From Eumeta japonica (taxonomy: Eukaryota > Arthropoda > Insecta > Lepidoptera > Psychidae): a DNA stretch of 64,000 nt. The DNA is taken from contig BGZK01000005.1 of the NCBI GenBank assembly GCA_005406025.1, forward strand, positions 62,001 through 126,000. The letters run 5' to 3'. The notes below the pieces were generated by a model. The model saw only the letters and a list, made by a program, of their open reading frames with translations. It made no database searches and had not been told where the DNA came from. The number at the start of each line of letters is the position of its first letter. Position 1 is the first letter of the stretch. Shown one piece after another: positions 1 through 12,385 of this stretch. The translations under genes and the position numbers were made by a program.

Positions 1-603
1 CATGGAACTGTATGATTTTTTAAATTTCAAATCATTATTTTACGCGACACGTAGACTCCTTTCGCACATCCCCCTGTTTTCTTAGGAAAGTAGAGCGAAC
101 AAAGAATCTGTACAAATGCAGTTCATTAACAAGTAAGACAGGGGAAAATAGAAAAGTTTAAAACAAAGTTTGATGCTGATTTTAAAGTTGTGGATCGCAG
201 AAGAATTGTTAGAAAAAATGATATTGAGTTACCTAGTAATTTAAATGTAATTTCTGAGCATTGCAAAGCAATTTCTATTAAAAGTACGATTATTTAATTG
301 CACTTTTATCTTTCATACTTTTATCTTTTTGTCACAATTTTTACTAGAATTTATTGATTACTAATACTAATGTTGGTTATCCAAGCAGTGAAGAAGGTAT
401 GTAATTTTCTTTTAATTTTGTAAAACAATGACTTGTAATATTAATAATAAAACATTTATAAATACATTTTGCTAGATTCATAAGTATTACTCCTCCTAAA
501 TCCACAGTGTAAATTTAATTTACAAAAATAAAATAATTTATTGAAGTATAAAAATATTATGCAAGTAATTGCACCACAAAATTCGTATTTATTGATTTCC
601 TAC
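1..603. other. AT-rich stretch, no recognised gene
   Basis: This is AT-rich sequence with many stops in all frames. The only coding-like piece is a 55-codon open frame on the plus strand at 130-297. It is rich in Lys, Asp and Ile, has no Met start and matches no family I recognise. It could be a decayed transposon fragment or chance. Confidence 0.4.
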
Positions 604-644
604 TATAATACCCAATGTGACATAGTGTCACATTGGGTATTATA
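604..644. repeat. perfect 19-bp-arm hairpin
   Basis: The left arm TATAATACCCAATGTGACA (604-622) is followed by the 3-nt loop TAG (623-625) and an exact reverse complement (626-644). Perfect arms of this length are rarely due to chance. This could be the palindromic end or core of a small DNA transposon, or a hairpin-forming transcript. Confidence 0.85.
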
Positions 645-1122
645 TACTTCCAAAGGACAGATATATACATGAACATATCAGTACAGGTGATAATACTTTT
701 AATCAAAATTATTAAACATAAAGAAAACTTAATAGTTAGTCGTTGGAAATTGTCGATAATCAGTGAGAAATTAAAATTGTGAGTGTTTTTTGGGGGAATT
801 TTCAAATGAATCGTACCATCAAAATATTTAATATTTATAAATTAAAATCATAAAAATTAGTTTTTTTCTGTAAATGTTGGTACTCCGAATAACAGTTATT
901 TATATTTTTATAGATATGATTTATTTATTAATCAAAACAAATGATAGTCTGTGAAAGTCCATTGAATTTGAAATAAGTCAATATTAAGATTTTAAATGCT
1001 AAATATAAGCCATTTAATTTAAACCGAACTACATTATTGTTGCATTTGAATTAATTGATAGAGATATAGTCTTTGTATAAACAAAAAAAAAACAATCAAA
1101 TATTCTGATAACATTAGCACGA

Positions 1123-1195
1123 CGGTGACGCGAACTTATAATATTTTATCTATTTTAAAATTGTTTAAGGTGCTTACGGAAGTTTTCACTTTATA
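1123..1195 (+). repeat. dispersed repeat A, copy 1
   Basis: This shares the block GGTGACGCGA(A/C)CTTATAA and, about 50 bp further on, GAAGTTTTCACTT with positions 12054-12125 in the same order and spacing. It is a diverged two-copy repeat, and similar blocks are common in lepidopteran genomes. The source element is not identified. Confidence 0.5.
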
Positions 1196-2204
1196 ACTCC
1201 TTCCATTACAATTAAAATTTCACTCTCGACGATATTGATACTGAAGCCGTTTACTTAATTCTCGCAATGTGCATCGTACCGAGACACGTGGCAATGCAGG
1301 CGTCGGTGTACTGAGGGCTCGGCTCTTATAGCTCAAACTCTTTGATATATCTATTATTTACCAAGATTCGTGAAATGCCCATAACCATACAAAGAAACTG
1401 CAAAAATTTCGATTGGCTTAAATCGATCAAAACCTGAGAAAGTCGAGATTCATGCGGATTATTCTAAGATTAAAATAGACTATGGTCACAAATTAAATAT
1501 TACAATGTACGATATGATCTGGCGTCATTGCGACAGAGAGATAATTTTTTTTTGACATTAATAAATTTAAATATAATTTTACTTTGTCTGAAGGTAGGAT
1601 GTGCCTATCAAAATATTTTAAGAGACATTTGGCTACACTTATTAGCTTTTAATACTGATTCTGCATTATGTAATAGAGCAGAATCTAGTGCTAAGAATGA
1701 CTGCGGCTCGCTTGAATCTGGACTTTCTGTTGAAATTCATAGCTATAAGGATTTGAACGGGCAGCTCTGACAGAAAGAAACTCTAAGTTTTTAAATTAAC
1801 TCACCAGAGAAAACAAGGTTTTCTGAATAATAATAAAAATGCACAATTATTCCAAATAAATATTAATATGAATGATAATACGTGGGGTGCACTATAAGTT
1901 TTTTGGAACTGGCGATTTGTACATACAATATTTAAAAAGTAATTACTACATTTCTAAATGGGAATCGTTGGCTGTAGAATACTGTTTATTTCGTCTAACT
2001 GTCAATTGTTCTTACATTGTGGCGTCATTATAAAAATTATAGTAATTTATAGATTATAGTAAAGCACTCTGTGTGAATATTTTTAGCTTTTACATTTTGC
2101 TAATATTAAAATCTAACAATAAACTCTAAAAAACACGGGGGCCTCCCTTTAATTTTTAATTTAGTTTAATTTTTATTATTTATTATTAAGCGGAAATAGA
2201 ACAA

Positions 2205-2350
2205 TACACTCTGTGAAGATTTCAACTGCCCAGCTATTACGGTTCATTAGATGTAGCCCGCCGACAAATACACAGACGGACAGACAAAGGGACAGCGGAG
2301 GCTTAGTGACAGGGTCCCATTGCCACGATTTCTCTACGGAACCCTAATAA
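2205..2350 (+). repeat. dispersed GACGGACAGACA...TACGGAACCC tail repeat
   Basis: The segment contains GACGGACAGACAAAGGGACAG, then AGGGTCCCATTG, then TACGGAACCCTAATAAA. This order is typical of a very common lepidopteran interspersed repeat. Related pieces lie near 9.9, 13.3, 20.9, 42.85 and 63.8 kb in this window. It is probably the 3' part of an old retroelement, but I cannot assign the parent. Confidence 0.55.
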
Positions 2351-2944
2351 AAATTCAATAAAAAAACGACAGTTGATAAGTATAATAGTAATAGAGCTAC
2401 AAGACTCTGATTCAGGTTATAGTAACTAAGGGCCATTTTAAAACATTAGAACGCGTGATAGAATAGAATTTTAAAAGTTTTTGAAAGGCTTCTAAGTATG
2501 AGGTTTCTTGATTACACTAGCAATGTCTTCGATATCATTAGGCACATCTCAATCTAAAATGCATTCATTGAAGATATTCAAAATACGAAAATTTTAATAA
2601 ACATAAGCATAAATAGAAAAAATGAAGTAAAATTTGAAGGAAAAGGTCAAATAATGAAAATGGAAAGGGAAGTTACGACAATAGAATCCCTTATCAACAA
2701 TGTTTTTTAATTGATATCTAAAAAATGTTAGCTGAAACAGCTATAGAACTCCAAGAAATGATAGTTTGCATGACTAAGAAAATTGTAATGTAAGTTTGAA
2801 AAGACTGTAATTCAGATTAAATTAATTTCGACAAACAGTCCTACAGTACTTACTTTCTAGAGCTAGTTAAAATAGCATAATATATATATAAAAAAAAATA
2901 TTAGTTAATAGACATAATTGGATAGTAAAAATGCGTATTATATA

Positions 2945-3150
2945 CTACCTTTCGCCCTGCCTTCGCCCACGTAAACATAGAACGGATCCTTTCATTCCTC
3001 ATATCGCGCCATCACGCTGTCAACTATGGCCTTGCTCTTGGTCCTATTTATCGATCCCACTCTTGATTTCGATTCCGGCCTCACTATATATACCGGTTCT
3101 GTCTTTGTTAATTTCACGCGAGCGAAACTGTGGGTAAAAAGCTAGTCGAA
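2945..3150. mobile_element. MITE-like element with imperfect inverted ends
   Basis: The left end (2949-2974) reads CTTTCGCCCTGCCTTCGCCC and continues CACGTAAA. The right end, read in reverse complement from about 3146, gives CTTTTTACCCACAGTTTCGC then TCGCGTGAAA. The two are clearly related, so this is a short element of about 200 bp with imperfect terminal inverted repeats. A single relative of the motif (TTTTGCCCATGGCTTCGCTC) lies at 40049-40068. No coding capacity is seen. Confidence 0.5.
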
Positions 3151-5094
3151 ATAGAATCTAAGCCCTAATTCACAAAAAAAAAAAACATATCCTAAAATAA
3201 ATGCCATTATTGTTATCGTCAGTAACGACACTTATATCGATTTTTAGATTTATTTTCACCTCCTAAGGGTTGATTTAAAAAAAAATCCCTACATATGTAT
3301 TTGCTTCTTTGTTTCTAGGATTACTTTTATAAGGTTGTCGTCGGTCGAAGGGTTTGGGTTGGACGTCGATGCGCGAGTGAGTTGATCAGTCAGCAGTTTT
3401 CTTTTCGTGTATAAGATACAGTTATATGTATTGTCTAGGTAAACTAGGTATTCTAGGTATTCAGCAAACAGTGCATTATGCTCATTACAGATATCGCCAT
3501 GAGGACTGTAGAAATTATTTCGGTTCTCCGTCAATTTTAATTTGTAAGGAATTGATAACTTTATAACTTATCTGAAAAGGAATAGTTGATATTGATTGTT
3601 AGGTTGTAACAATACCCGCTAATACAAAGTATTACTCAACAATCCAGTCCAATGTGTTCATGTAGTCTAAATATTATATAACAGATTTTTTTTATATATT
3701 AAGAGAATGTGTTTAGAATTTAATTCCTTAATATTTATTTATTCTTAACTAGGTTATTTTCCTCTCACTGTATCAGTAATTATCATCAAAGTTATATTTG
3801 TTTTATAAAATCGGCATTTAATTATTAAATAAACAAACATATTTGTTTTACATCACCCAACTATAAATTACAATAATTATATTGTGGTAGTTTTGTGATT
3901 TAGGGTTATAGCAGTCCTGTTAGCCTCAATTATTATATATGTATGAATGTGTATGTCGTACGGCGCCTTCTTAAGTACAAATTTATTTTAATGAAACGCG
4001 TGTCGGTGAATTAAATTGCATATCGATTGCTACCTGTACCATATATTGTTATAGTAGATTGTGATATTATAGTTGTTTGTCATAGAGGTCTATGACAAAG
4101 GATTGTAATTAAAGTCACTACAGATATCTACGAAATAGATGTGCACTATCTCTTAGTAATACCTATTCATACGGGAGGATATCATACGTTCAGTTTATTA
4201 CTGAACGTGAGTGTATCGATTTTGACATATCGTCTCTGGCTACTATGTCCTTTCAGGGTATTTTATCTATTTGTGTTTATGTTCTCGATAGTGTGTCTGA
4301 CCATTTTTTTTATACGATATTATCAGTTAAAGTAATCTATAGTTATCCACGAGTGGCGAACAAAGCCGTCAAAACGGTTACGGTGCAATATCTCAAACAT
4401 TCAACGGCAACCATGTACAGCTTTTTTTGGTCCCAAATGTAATACAATGAAAGGCAGTTGGCCGATTAATAAGGAGATAGCGTTTCTTCAATACGTTTTC
4501 TGTTAGTCAAAATCCGCTTGTCATTTCGATCGCGAGTACGTACGTACATACATACATACAGCCGTTGCTTTCGCATCGCAAATAAAAAACGCATTAGATT
4601 AACCTTGGCTCAGCGGAGGAAAACGTTACAAGGTAAGAATTCTAAGTTAGCGCGTGTCGCCACACCCCGCCGTACGCCCGGGGCGCTCGTTGACCACACG
4701 TCTAGAAATTCACAGGATTTTTTATTACATAAAATTACAATACGTAATTTATTAATTTTGCTCTCCACAAAATGAAGAGATTAATAGTGTGATGGGTATT
4801 GCAGAGCTCATTAGAATTGTGTTTCACATCACGATTGGGCAGATAAAATTTATGTGACTTCCGACATATGAGATAAGTTGTCTATTTCTTACAGAATAAT
4901 TCAATAGACAGAATTAAAACTAAAAAAAAGTGTTCTTTATTCACGAAAGGGCACGAGAACATTTGCGTATCATCATTCCCCTTGATCGTTCTCTGAAAAA
5001 ATTATTCAATAGACCCAAAAAATTTTTAGTTAATATTATTTTTTATTTGGAAATGTTAAGATACTCAGCATATATTTCTTTTTTTTTACAAAAT
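3151..5094. other. non-coding stretch
   Basis: No gene is recognised. It holds a (GTAC/CATA)n patch near 4539-4560 and a possible 5' splice site, AAG|GTAAGA, with the exon side ending at 4632. The donor lies just before a GC-rich patch (4652-4690) and could end a non-coding first exon, but no promoter or partner exon supports that. Several open frames of 60-85 codons here look like chance. Confidence 0.35.
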
Positions 5095-5245
5095 ATTTTT
5101 TTATAATCTCAAGCTTATTTTCCAGAAGGTTAGACAGGAACTAAAAATTTCCACATGCTACGATCTTAGCATATCTCTCTTGCTTCACTGACATCCATCA
5201 ATCTTTTCATGCAAGCTCGTCGGTTATGGGTGCTTAAAATAATAA
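5095..5245 (-). mobile_element. RTE-like LINE, 3' tail fragment
   Basis: Read on the minus strand, this contains the ACGAGCTTGCATGAAAAGAT and GATGGATGTCAGTGAAGC blocks and the weakened end of the reverse-transcriptase frame (RLMDVSEARE type). The same tail is present on the plus strand at 32.7, 49.0 and 61.55 kb and on the minus strand at 18.7 kb. Only the last part of the element remains, a typical 5'-truncated dead insertion. Confidence 0.75.
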
Positions 5246-5379
5246 TGTAATTTCAATTGGTCTCAATTTGTAAGACAAAAAAGACGGCCACCCTACTACA
5301 GTAGAGTCACCCTTCGCTCACAAAAACGCACCTATATATGATTATCTGAAGAATTAGAGGAAAGTTTTTGTGGTGATTC

Positions 5380-5740
5380 CATTAGAGAGTGGCCGCGGGG
5401 ACTGTATTACAGTTTTTCATCATTTCCAATTTGTGTCGTGCGGGTACGGCCGGACCCGCCGGTTTTCAGGTTAATGAAACGCCTCCGGATGACGACGGCG
5501 AAAAGCGCCCCTTTTCGGGGAAGGGCGGGAAAGGAAGAGCAGATTCCCGACAGACGGCGACCAGGTTTGACGCAATCAAGTTTCGTGTCGGGGAATCGCC
5601 GCCAGTCGCCTTTAAAGCATCCGAGGGTGGGCCATTTCGTAGCTGTAAAATTAGACTCTTTTTCCGATAGCGCAATTCCGGTGAAACGAGGTTCTATTAG
5701 GGTTCGGACATAAATACCGCTTGTGAACGCGCTCACCGAC
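5380..5740. promoter_or_regulatory. GC-rich island (candidate regulatory element)
   Basis: A CpG-rich block in AT-rich surroundings. Open frames of 69-109 codons occur on both strands, which is expected when stop codons are rare. Their translations are low-complexity Arg/Gly/Pro-rich and unlike any family I know, so I do not call a gene. It could be a conserved non-coding element or promoter-proximal DNA. Confidence 0.3.
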
Positions 5741-8700
5741 AGTACTACGGGTACAACGTTATCGGGAATTTAGCATTAGCCAGGTTGCAACATTGGTTTA
5801 TAAATGTATCGAGTGATAAGGGCACCCAAGTTACCTATTACTTCTAATTTGAATCTCTTAGTCAGGAGAAGTATGTGACCGAAATCAAATTTAGGGTAAC
5901 AAAAGTAAGCGGAAACAATTTATGTAATTGTTTCTAAACGACTTAGGACTTTTTGCGTTCAAGGAAAGCATCTTAACAGTTACGCTTTAGATACTGGCAA
6001 AAAGCTAGCCTTGAAGTTTGTCACAGAAGACTTTATTGAAATATTTATTTAAAGTAAATAAAGTAGTTTACACTATTCTTTATATATATATATATATATA
6101 TATTTAAAATAACTGGAAATAAATATTACTCCAAACGAATATTGCAATCTGAAATCGTTTATTAACACCCCAACGCACATGGAGAGGTGTGGTAAGTTTA
6201 ACTCGTGTATTTGTGTAACTTTGTATTTGTGTGTCTGTTTGTGGCATTGTGATTCCCAAATGGATGAAACGATTTCGATTTAGTGTTTTTTGTTTGAAAA
6301 GGTGACTTGATCGAAAATGTTCTTGACTATCTGATTCAAGAAAATCAGTTCAGGATTATCAGCTCCTTTCCAATTGATGAATGGACTTGAGCATCTTCGA
6401 CAGGTCTAACTGAGTTAAAATGTTGTATTGTTCTACGTTTTCTTCTAATAATATAGAAATTTTGAATAGATACTCCAAGATTTTGAATAAATACTTCAAT
6501 TTGCACCGTACATAATTCTCTCACTACCTTATACCAGAGGTATTGTGTTTGGACTCATTGGAATAGTCTGAATAATCATTGAGATTCCTATCATCATCAC
6601 CATATATCTATAATCTAATCAGATTTTAGATAGATGGTGATGAGGATCTGTTGATGCAAAGAGCCATGAGGATAAATTGGTGACAGATTCTAAGCACGCA
6701 TTTAGTCCATACGAAATTTTGATATCTGTTTTTGATATGAGGCGAATACATAAAATATCCAGTTTCAACAAAAATCTAAACATTTAAATGTTGTTATGTT
6801 TTTTTATGTACTTAATTCATAAGAATCTCTGAAAGTCATCGGATCTTCTCATATTATAACAGATATATTGGTATTCTTCAATTAGCCACTTGGTAGTAGC
6901 CATTTTCCTGGGTGATTGCAGATGAGGATCAACCTTGGACGGATCTCGTTGTGGAAAGAAGCAAGACCTTAATTAAATTCAATGCTCGAATACCTCGTGG
7001 TGTTGAAATAATGTGCTTCCCTCCCAAAAGCATTTTCAAGAAGCGCAGTGCAATTTTGAAACGAAAGGGTAAAATTCATTACAAAATTTTCGCGAATCTT
7101 CATTTTTGCTATGGACGGTTAAATTGGATTTCCAATAATAAAAAAAGCAATTGGTAAGTGATCCGTCTATACAAAAAAAATTAAATCAATTAATCGTATC
7201 TTATGTTTTTAAAAATAACCTTTTATTTTTATTGAAATTCAAACATTTATTACAAGCGTAGTGGTCAAAACTTTTAGTGTGCATGACGTATCACAATTTT
7301 ACAGTTTAATAATCTAAAAATTTTTTTATACCCTCAATTTGAAATCAAAATATTGCGGGAGGGTATACATAGAGGTGTTCTAAAAACCTGATTCGAATGC
7401 ATTTTTCATACATGGCCATTTCAGTGTCCTCGCATTATGAGTATCAGACGGGCGATAGTCACAAACACGTATTAGATTCATAATACCTCGAGACGTGTAC
7501 ACTGTACATGTATAAGCGTGTATCACTTACAAATGTGGGTGCGGGTTTATTGTTTGTTTTTACAAAAACCTTTTTGAAGTTGCATCCAGAACTGTCGCGT
7601 GGTATAAGGCAATCATGGAGGTTGTGTTGTCAAATAAACAACGTGTTTTATAAAAGCTTACACGATTCAGCTATGTTTGAGATAAGAATTGAATATTTGA
7701 AATCACGAAAAAGAAGGCAAATAAAGAATTTTTTTTCATCGAAACGGATTATTATTAATTTAATTTTATAGGCAAAGTGAAGGAAAAATAATTTTAAGAA
7801 ACGTTTAGAATTAATATAATGTCAAATCACGACGAAATCTTAATTTATTAAAATAATGTGACCTTATGCATGTACAATAAAATTATAAGTAATTAGAAAT
7901 AAGTTAATGGCTTGATATTGGAATTGTACTCACTAGGATATTTTTTTATTAGTTATGGTTTTCATATGAAATTATATGAAGAGAACAAGCATTTATTTTA
8001 ATAATGACTCTACATCTGAAGTTTTTATCGATTTTGAAATTTTGTCTAAAGGAAACTGGTAGTTTCAGTAGTAAAAAAACGCGAAGTACAAGAAGAGTAT
8101 TAATCGACCCGTGTTCGATTTTGAGATTATATCATTTTGTTACGGTACAGAACATGCTACATGTATTCTAACTCTAAAGCATTAATTCAGAGTATTGTAC
8201 AATGTACATTATTTATTCCAAAGTAAGTATTTTTTTTCATTATGATAATGAACCTTATACTGTAAAAGTATAAGTCTAAAACGTTACACTTTAAACTCTA
8301 AAAATATTACGAAAGTTTAAGTGGATCAAAACTTTGGAAGGGGTTATGATACATAATTATCTCCTTTATAATGATAAATTTAATGTGATGCAGGTGGTTG
8401 TTGATGTGATAGTTGGTACGACTGTGGCTCTCTCGCTTAACCTGACGTAATCCTAAGTGTTTTTTCCTTTTGAGTTCATTGCTTATTTCTAAAACTGCTT
8501 GAAAAATAGGCTTTGAAACACGATATCAACGCAAAAGTGGACGAAATTCGTGATCTATTTATATATATATAAAATATTAAAAAATCAACGGACATTTTAC
8601 GAGAGAACACAGGTCGCGTGCTGCTGACTTTAAGCGATTTAATTCTATTTTTATTCATCAAAAAGGAAAGGTCATCGCTGTCGAGGTGACGTGAATGAAC

Positions 8701-8929
8701 GTCGGTAAAAATATAAGTGCCCCACGGCAATCGATACAGAAAATAATTTAAAAGTGAAGCTGAAACACTTCTTGTTTAGATAAGTGAATACTCTTGTAAG
8801 GATTCCGTTTTATCGTGAGATGTACGGAACCATAAAAACGTTTACAATAACGCAAAGAACGAGGTATTCAGATTGCCTTTTGAAGAACCTTCGCAAATGA
8901 TTAGAATTAGCCCTTCGTATGTGAAAAAA
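5741..8929. other. non-coding stretch with simple repeats
   Basis: No gene is recognised. It contains a (TA)n run at 6081-6103. At 6228-6300 there is a tract with GGATGAAACGATTTCGATTT, of the kind found in decayed LINE 3' regions. A small hairpin, TATACCCTC/GAGGGTATA, lies at 7327-7335 and 7359-7367. At 8669-8689 two nuclear-receptor-type half-sites, AGGTCA and AGGTGA, lie in direct orientation 9 bp apart. Short open frames at 6912-7157 and 7508-7771 are not recognisable. Confidence 0.4.
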
Positions 8930-8934
8930 AAAGG

Positions 8935-9240
8935 ATGACCCTGCAGGCCATTCCTAGAACTTTCTGCTACGATATATATCGACGTGTACTTGAACTGCTT
9001 GAGTTATAAATATTGTCTATGAGTTTTTGAGCACAAAAATATGAAAAACGGCAGTCCCTGCAGGCCAAACCTGAAACTTCTTACTACTTTCAAGCTCAGT
9101 GTTCACAAATAAAAGAACAGTAAATTATTGACTTCATCACGCTCAAAAGATCGATTTCCTTATTTCTTCTGGCTCTCCGAGCTCACAAAAATGTCATAAT
9201 ACATTTTGAGTTCTTCGAGTTCAAAGTCTGAATATATTTT
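8935..9240. repeat. dispersed CCTGCAGGCC repeat, two tandem units
   Basis: Two units about 118 bp apart each start with CCTGCAGGCC (8940 and 9057) followed by an A/C-rich stretch with GAAACTT or GAACTTTC. The second half carries repeated GAGCTC/GAGTTC-type motifs. A related piece with GGCCTTGCAGGTC and CAAGCTCTTCGTGCTC lies near 62.05-62.11 kb. This is a common type of lepidopteran interspersed repeat. No coding is seen. Confidence 0.5.
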
Positions 9241-9859
9241 AAAAAAAACCAGCCAAGAGCATGTCGGACCATGCTCAATGTAGAGTTTCGAAGCCGTTGC
9301 TACGAAGAAATGCAATACAGATGAAACAACAACTTTGCTATACTTTTTCTATATTTGCCGCATAGTATTCTGTGCGGGAAACATGGAACCTATTGGTGTA
9401 CCTGTACTTATTGGTATAAGCAGTTTAGTCGCCTACAACTAGAGAAACAAGTAGGTATATCGCATATTATTCTGAAACTAGGGTAAATTAAATTAAAGTG
9501 CACCAGTAAAAGAGCGTATCTTGATGGCACTCACGTCCTTTTGTTGAGAAAAGCAGTTTTTCGGCGATAACTCAAAAACAATATATCCGATTATGTTCAA
9601 AATGATTTTCAATTAAAACATTCGTTAAATTTTACCTTTGTATTTTTTTTTCACATTTTTTGAACAAACGGTGTAAATAATAAAGGGGACACACACAATT
9701 TATGCAACTTTTGGAGCGATTATTTCCGAAAATATTCACATAATCAAAAGAAATTGCTCAGAAACCTAAAAGTGCTTTAAAAGAACTGTCGAAATATGGG
9801 TATTTTCCACACCTTAATATGTTCCAAATTTCATCACTATACATTTTGTAGTTTTTGAA

Positions 9860-9960
9860 TGAAATGCCTGTGACATACGCATGAACGAACGGATTAACGG
9901 ACGGTCATGACGAAAATATAAGGGTTCCGTTATAATTATTTTGGATTGGCACCCTAATAA
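9860..9960 (+). repeat. dispersed GGGTTCCGT tail repeat
   Basis: It contains ACGGACGGTCATGACG and, further on, AAGGGTTCCGTTATAATTAT and CACCCTAATAAAA. It belongs with the tail repeats near 2.3, 13.3, 42.85 and 63.8 kb. Confidence 0.45.
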
Positions 9961-9989
9961 AACACTAAATATCAGTGTATCAAAAATTG

Positions 9990-10480
9990 CAAGTTATTTT
10001 GAAAAAAACATATTTTTTTAAATTACTCATTCACGATATCTTTCGGACGAACACTGATTTTTATACAGTTTGAAACGATCGACGTTGTTTTTTAAACAGA
10101 ATTAGTTAAATTTTGAGAATTATTGGTGCAGTACATACATAAATATTTAAAAAAAACATTTTCTGAAAAATTTTACTTCGACAATATCTTTTGAACAATT
10201 CAACTGGTTTTGATGCACTTAGTAACGATCAAAATGTTTTTTAAAAAGACAAATTTTGTAGTGTATTGGTAGAGCAGTTTACAAAATATCATTAAAAAAA
10301 TAAATAAAAAATTGTCAACGGTATCTCTTAAATGTTTATATAATTTATAAAATTCGATGCACCTATTTGGGGAAAATAGCTGATTTGGAATCGCCCGATA
10401 GAGTAGTCTAAAAGTTATTTAAAAAAATATTTTTTGGAAACTATATTTTTAAAATTACTCAAAATCTGCGGGGCGGAATA
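9990..10480. repeat. diverged tandem repeat, about 130-bp unit
   Basis: Successive segments starting near 10033, 10183 and 10318 share the same order of motifs. Each has a (C/G)AATATCTTT-like start, then ACGATC(G/A)A...TGTTTTTTAAA, then a T/A-rich spacer with CAG(T/A)(T/A)CA and a run of A. They read as diverged copies of one unit, probably old retroelement 3' sequence. No coding frame is present. Confidence 0.4.
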
Positions 10481-10589
10481 AGTTCAACGTCTTCGAAATT
10501 CCAAGTTGAGTTGATCAATTTTGATTGTTGCAGACTGTGATCAAACCAATTAATCTGTTCAAAAGTTATGAGGGATTTACATACACAGT

Positions 10590-10650
10590 CAACACACGCG
10601 TACGCATGCATGCGCACACACACATACATAAAAAGAGAGAGAGAGAGAAC
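10590..10650. repeat. simple-sequence patch
   Basis: CGTACGCATGCATGCGCACA is followed by short ACAC and AGAG runs. Confidence 0.6.
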
Positions 10651-12053
10651 ATTCTGAAAATGGTCGAAATAGATTCTTAGGACCCTGAAACGTCAAGATT
10701 CCAATGTTATGAAAATTTTTCAATTTTCATAGTGGAAAATTGAAAACGTGTAATACATGAAATTGCTTGAGATAAAAAACATCAACGACGAATTAAGAGA
10801 GTAAATTCAACAATGAAAATAATGCCGTAAAACAGAAAGACAAGGACTATCACGACTCCATTTTTTGCAGCTTTTTTTAAATGACGTCTCAAATTCCTTA
10901 CTGTGAATAAGCTTTTTATTGTATTTTCAAACGATATCTGTTTTTAATCTTCTTACTTATGTACCAGGATAATTTAAAAATGGTTACTGTTTTCTACAAT
11001 CTGAATTGAATGAGGAAAATACAAATAGTGATTTGGTGATTATTGATATTTTACGACTTATAGAAATAGTTACATTAGAATTAAACAAGAAATAAAACAC
11101 GTTTAGCTCGTTTTACACAAAAACAAGGTAGAAAATAAGATTCTTTGGTTTTTTAATGAATTTCGATTTAGTTCTTGTAAGTTGTTATCGTAACGTGCCC
11201 ATTTTCTGTGTGTTTTCTTTATACAAAAACTCCGATATCAGCTAACTAATTATGTTTACTTTTCTGTTAACTAGTACCTTATACGCTAAGAATAGAAGTA
11301 AAGACAAAAAACTCATAAGTAGTCAACAATTACATATATTTTTATATGGTTTAATTTTTAAACAAAACACACTGCGAACAGTGCAAGCAAATTTGAAATA
11401 ACAGTCAACGTGTACATTAAGGTTTTAATTACAGAATTAAACCTTTTAAATAACACAAAAGAACAATAATGTTGGAATTCAATTAAATAAAAAAAAGACA
11501 CGTGTGGCACTCGGGGACTGCCGCGGTAAAGCTATTGCATAGTATTTTTTATAAACTTATGCAATTATAATTATTTATTTATTTTATTTATGCAGTATTT
11601 TTTTGAGGAGGTGCCCTAACGCTGAAACTCTAAGCAGGCATGAGTCACCAGATTGCGGGGCGAAGAGGGGGATTACGCGTGCGCAGTAACGCCGATACAA
11701 CCAATGCCACCTAGAGGCGAGTTGCTGACCTAAAGAGACAAGCGTGATATTTCAAAAAAGTCATTAAAAGTTCTGCTATTCATCGATAGATGGCAAAAGT
11801 AAAAAGTATCACCGCTGTGCCGGTCGGAGTGGGGGGTGTTAGGTTATTTTCGTTACGGAATTTCTGGATTCGGTCTCCACGCTCAAGGCCCGCGATAGAA
11901 TCTATGCAATAGCTTAAAAATACAATATTCACATATACTAAAATGTTTTTACATTTACTGTTAATATTAGCATCTTGTTGATGCAAACTCATACAAAAAT
12001 CATTCAACGTGTATAAAGAAGTTTTGACACATACTGCACTAGCATGTTGGCAA
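10651..12053. other. non-coding stretch
   Basis: No gene is recognised. A moderately GC-rich patch lies at 11610-11750. The motif CGATAGATGGCA occurs near 11782 and again near 16991, a short word often seen in lepidopteran repeats. A 101-codon minus-strand open frame (11780-12085) has no family resemblance and overlaps dispersed repeat A, so I treat it as chance. Confidence 0.35.
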
Positions 12054-12125
12054 TGCGGTGACGCGACCTTATAAGATTGACCCATTCGAAAATCGTCTAA
12101 TGTGCCTCTAGAAGTTTTTCACTTC
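12054..12125 (+). repeat. dispersed repeat A, copy 2
   Basis: Partner of 1123-1195: GGTGACGCGACCTTATAAG, then GAAGTTTTTCACTTCA after about 45 bp. The two copies are diverged in between. Confidence 0.5.
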
Positions 12126-12179
12126 AAATATATTCTAAACAAAAATATATTATTTGTTTATATATAGACAGACGGACGA

Positions 12180-12385
12180 TGTAAAAGTAAAAAGCTTCTA
12201 ATTTTAGTGGTTTGCGGTGGGGGCGGTGGCGGCGCCGCGACCGCCGCGGCCTAGTGACGTCACCGGCTACAGGCGGGCGTGAGCTGACGAGGGTAGACGG
12301 GCAGACAGACCGTCTGCCGGCGGAAGCGCGCCCGCGCAACGGTATTTCGGGTTAATGTACGCCATGTTAGATGCGAGCGGCGGCC
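12180..12385. promoter_or_regulatory. CpG-rich island with CRE palindrome
   Basis: The block holds GGCGGTGGCGGCGCCGCGAC and a 10-bp palindrome GTGACGTCAC (12254-12263), a full CREB/ATF-type site. A short hairpin, GGCAGAC/GTCTGCC, lies near 12299-12318. GCGGCCATATTT (about 12378-12389) resembles a Pho/YY1 GCCAT site. The region looks like a promoter or enhancer. A possible splice donor, ACT|GTAAGT, follows near 12427, but no transcript can be shown. Confidence 0.35.

Noticed and set aside
5389..5736. Overlapping open frames of 69-109 codons on both strands
   Set aside because: They overlap in four frames within a GC-rich block. Low stop frequency explains them and none resembles a protein family.
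11780..12085. 101-codon minus-strand open frame
   Set aside because: Composition typical of random DNA and it overlaps dispersed repeat A.
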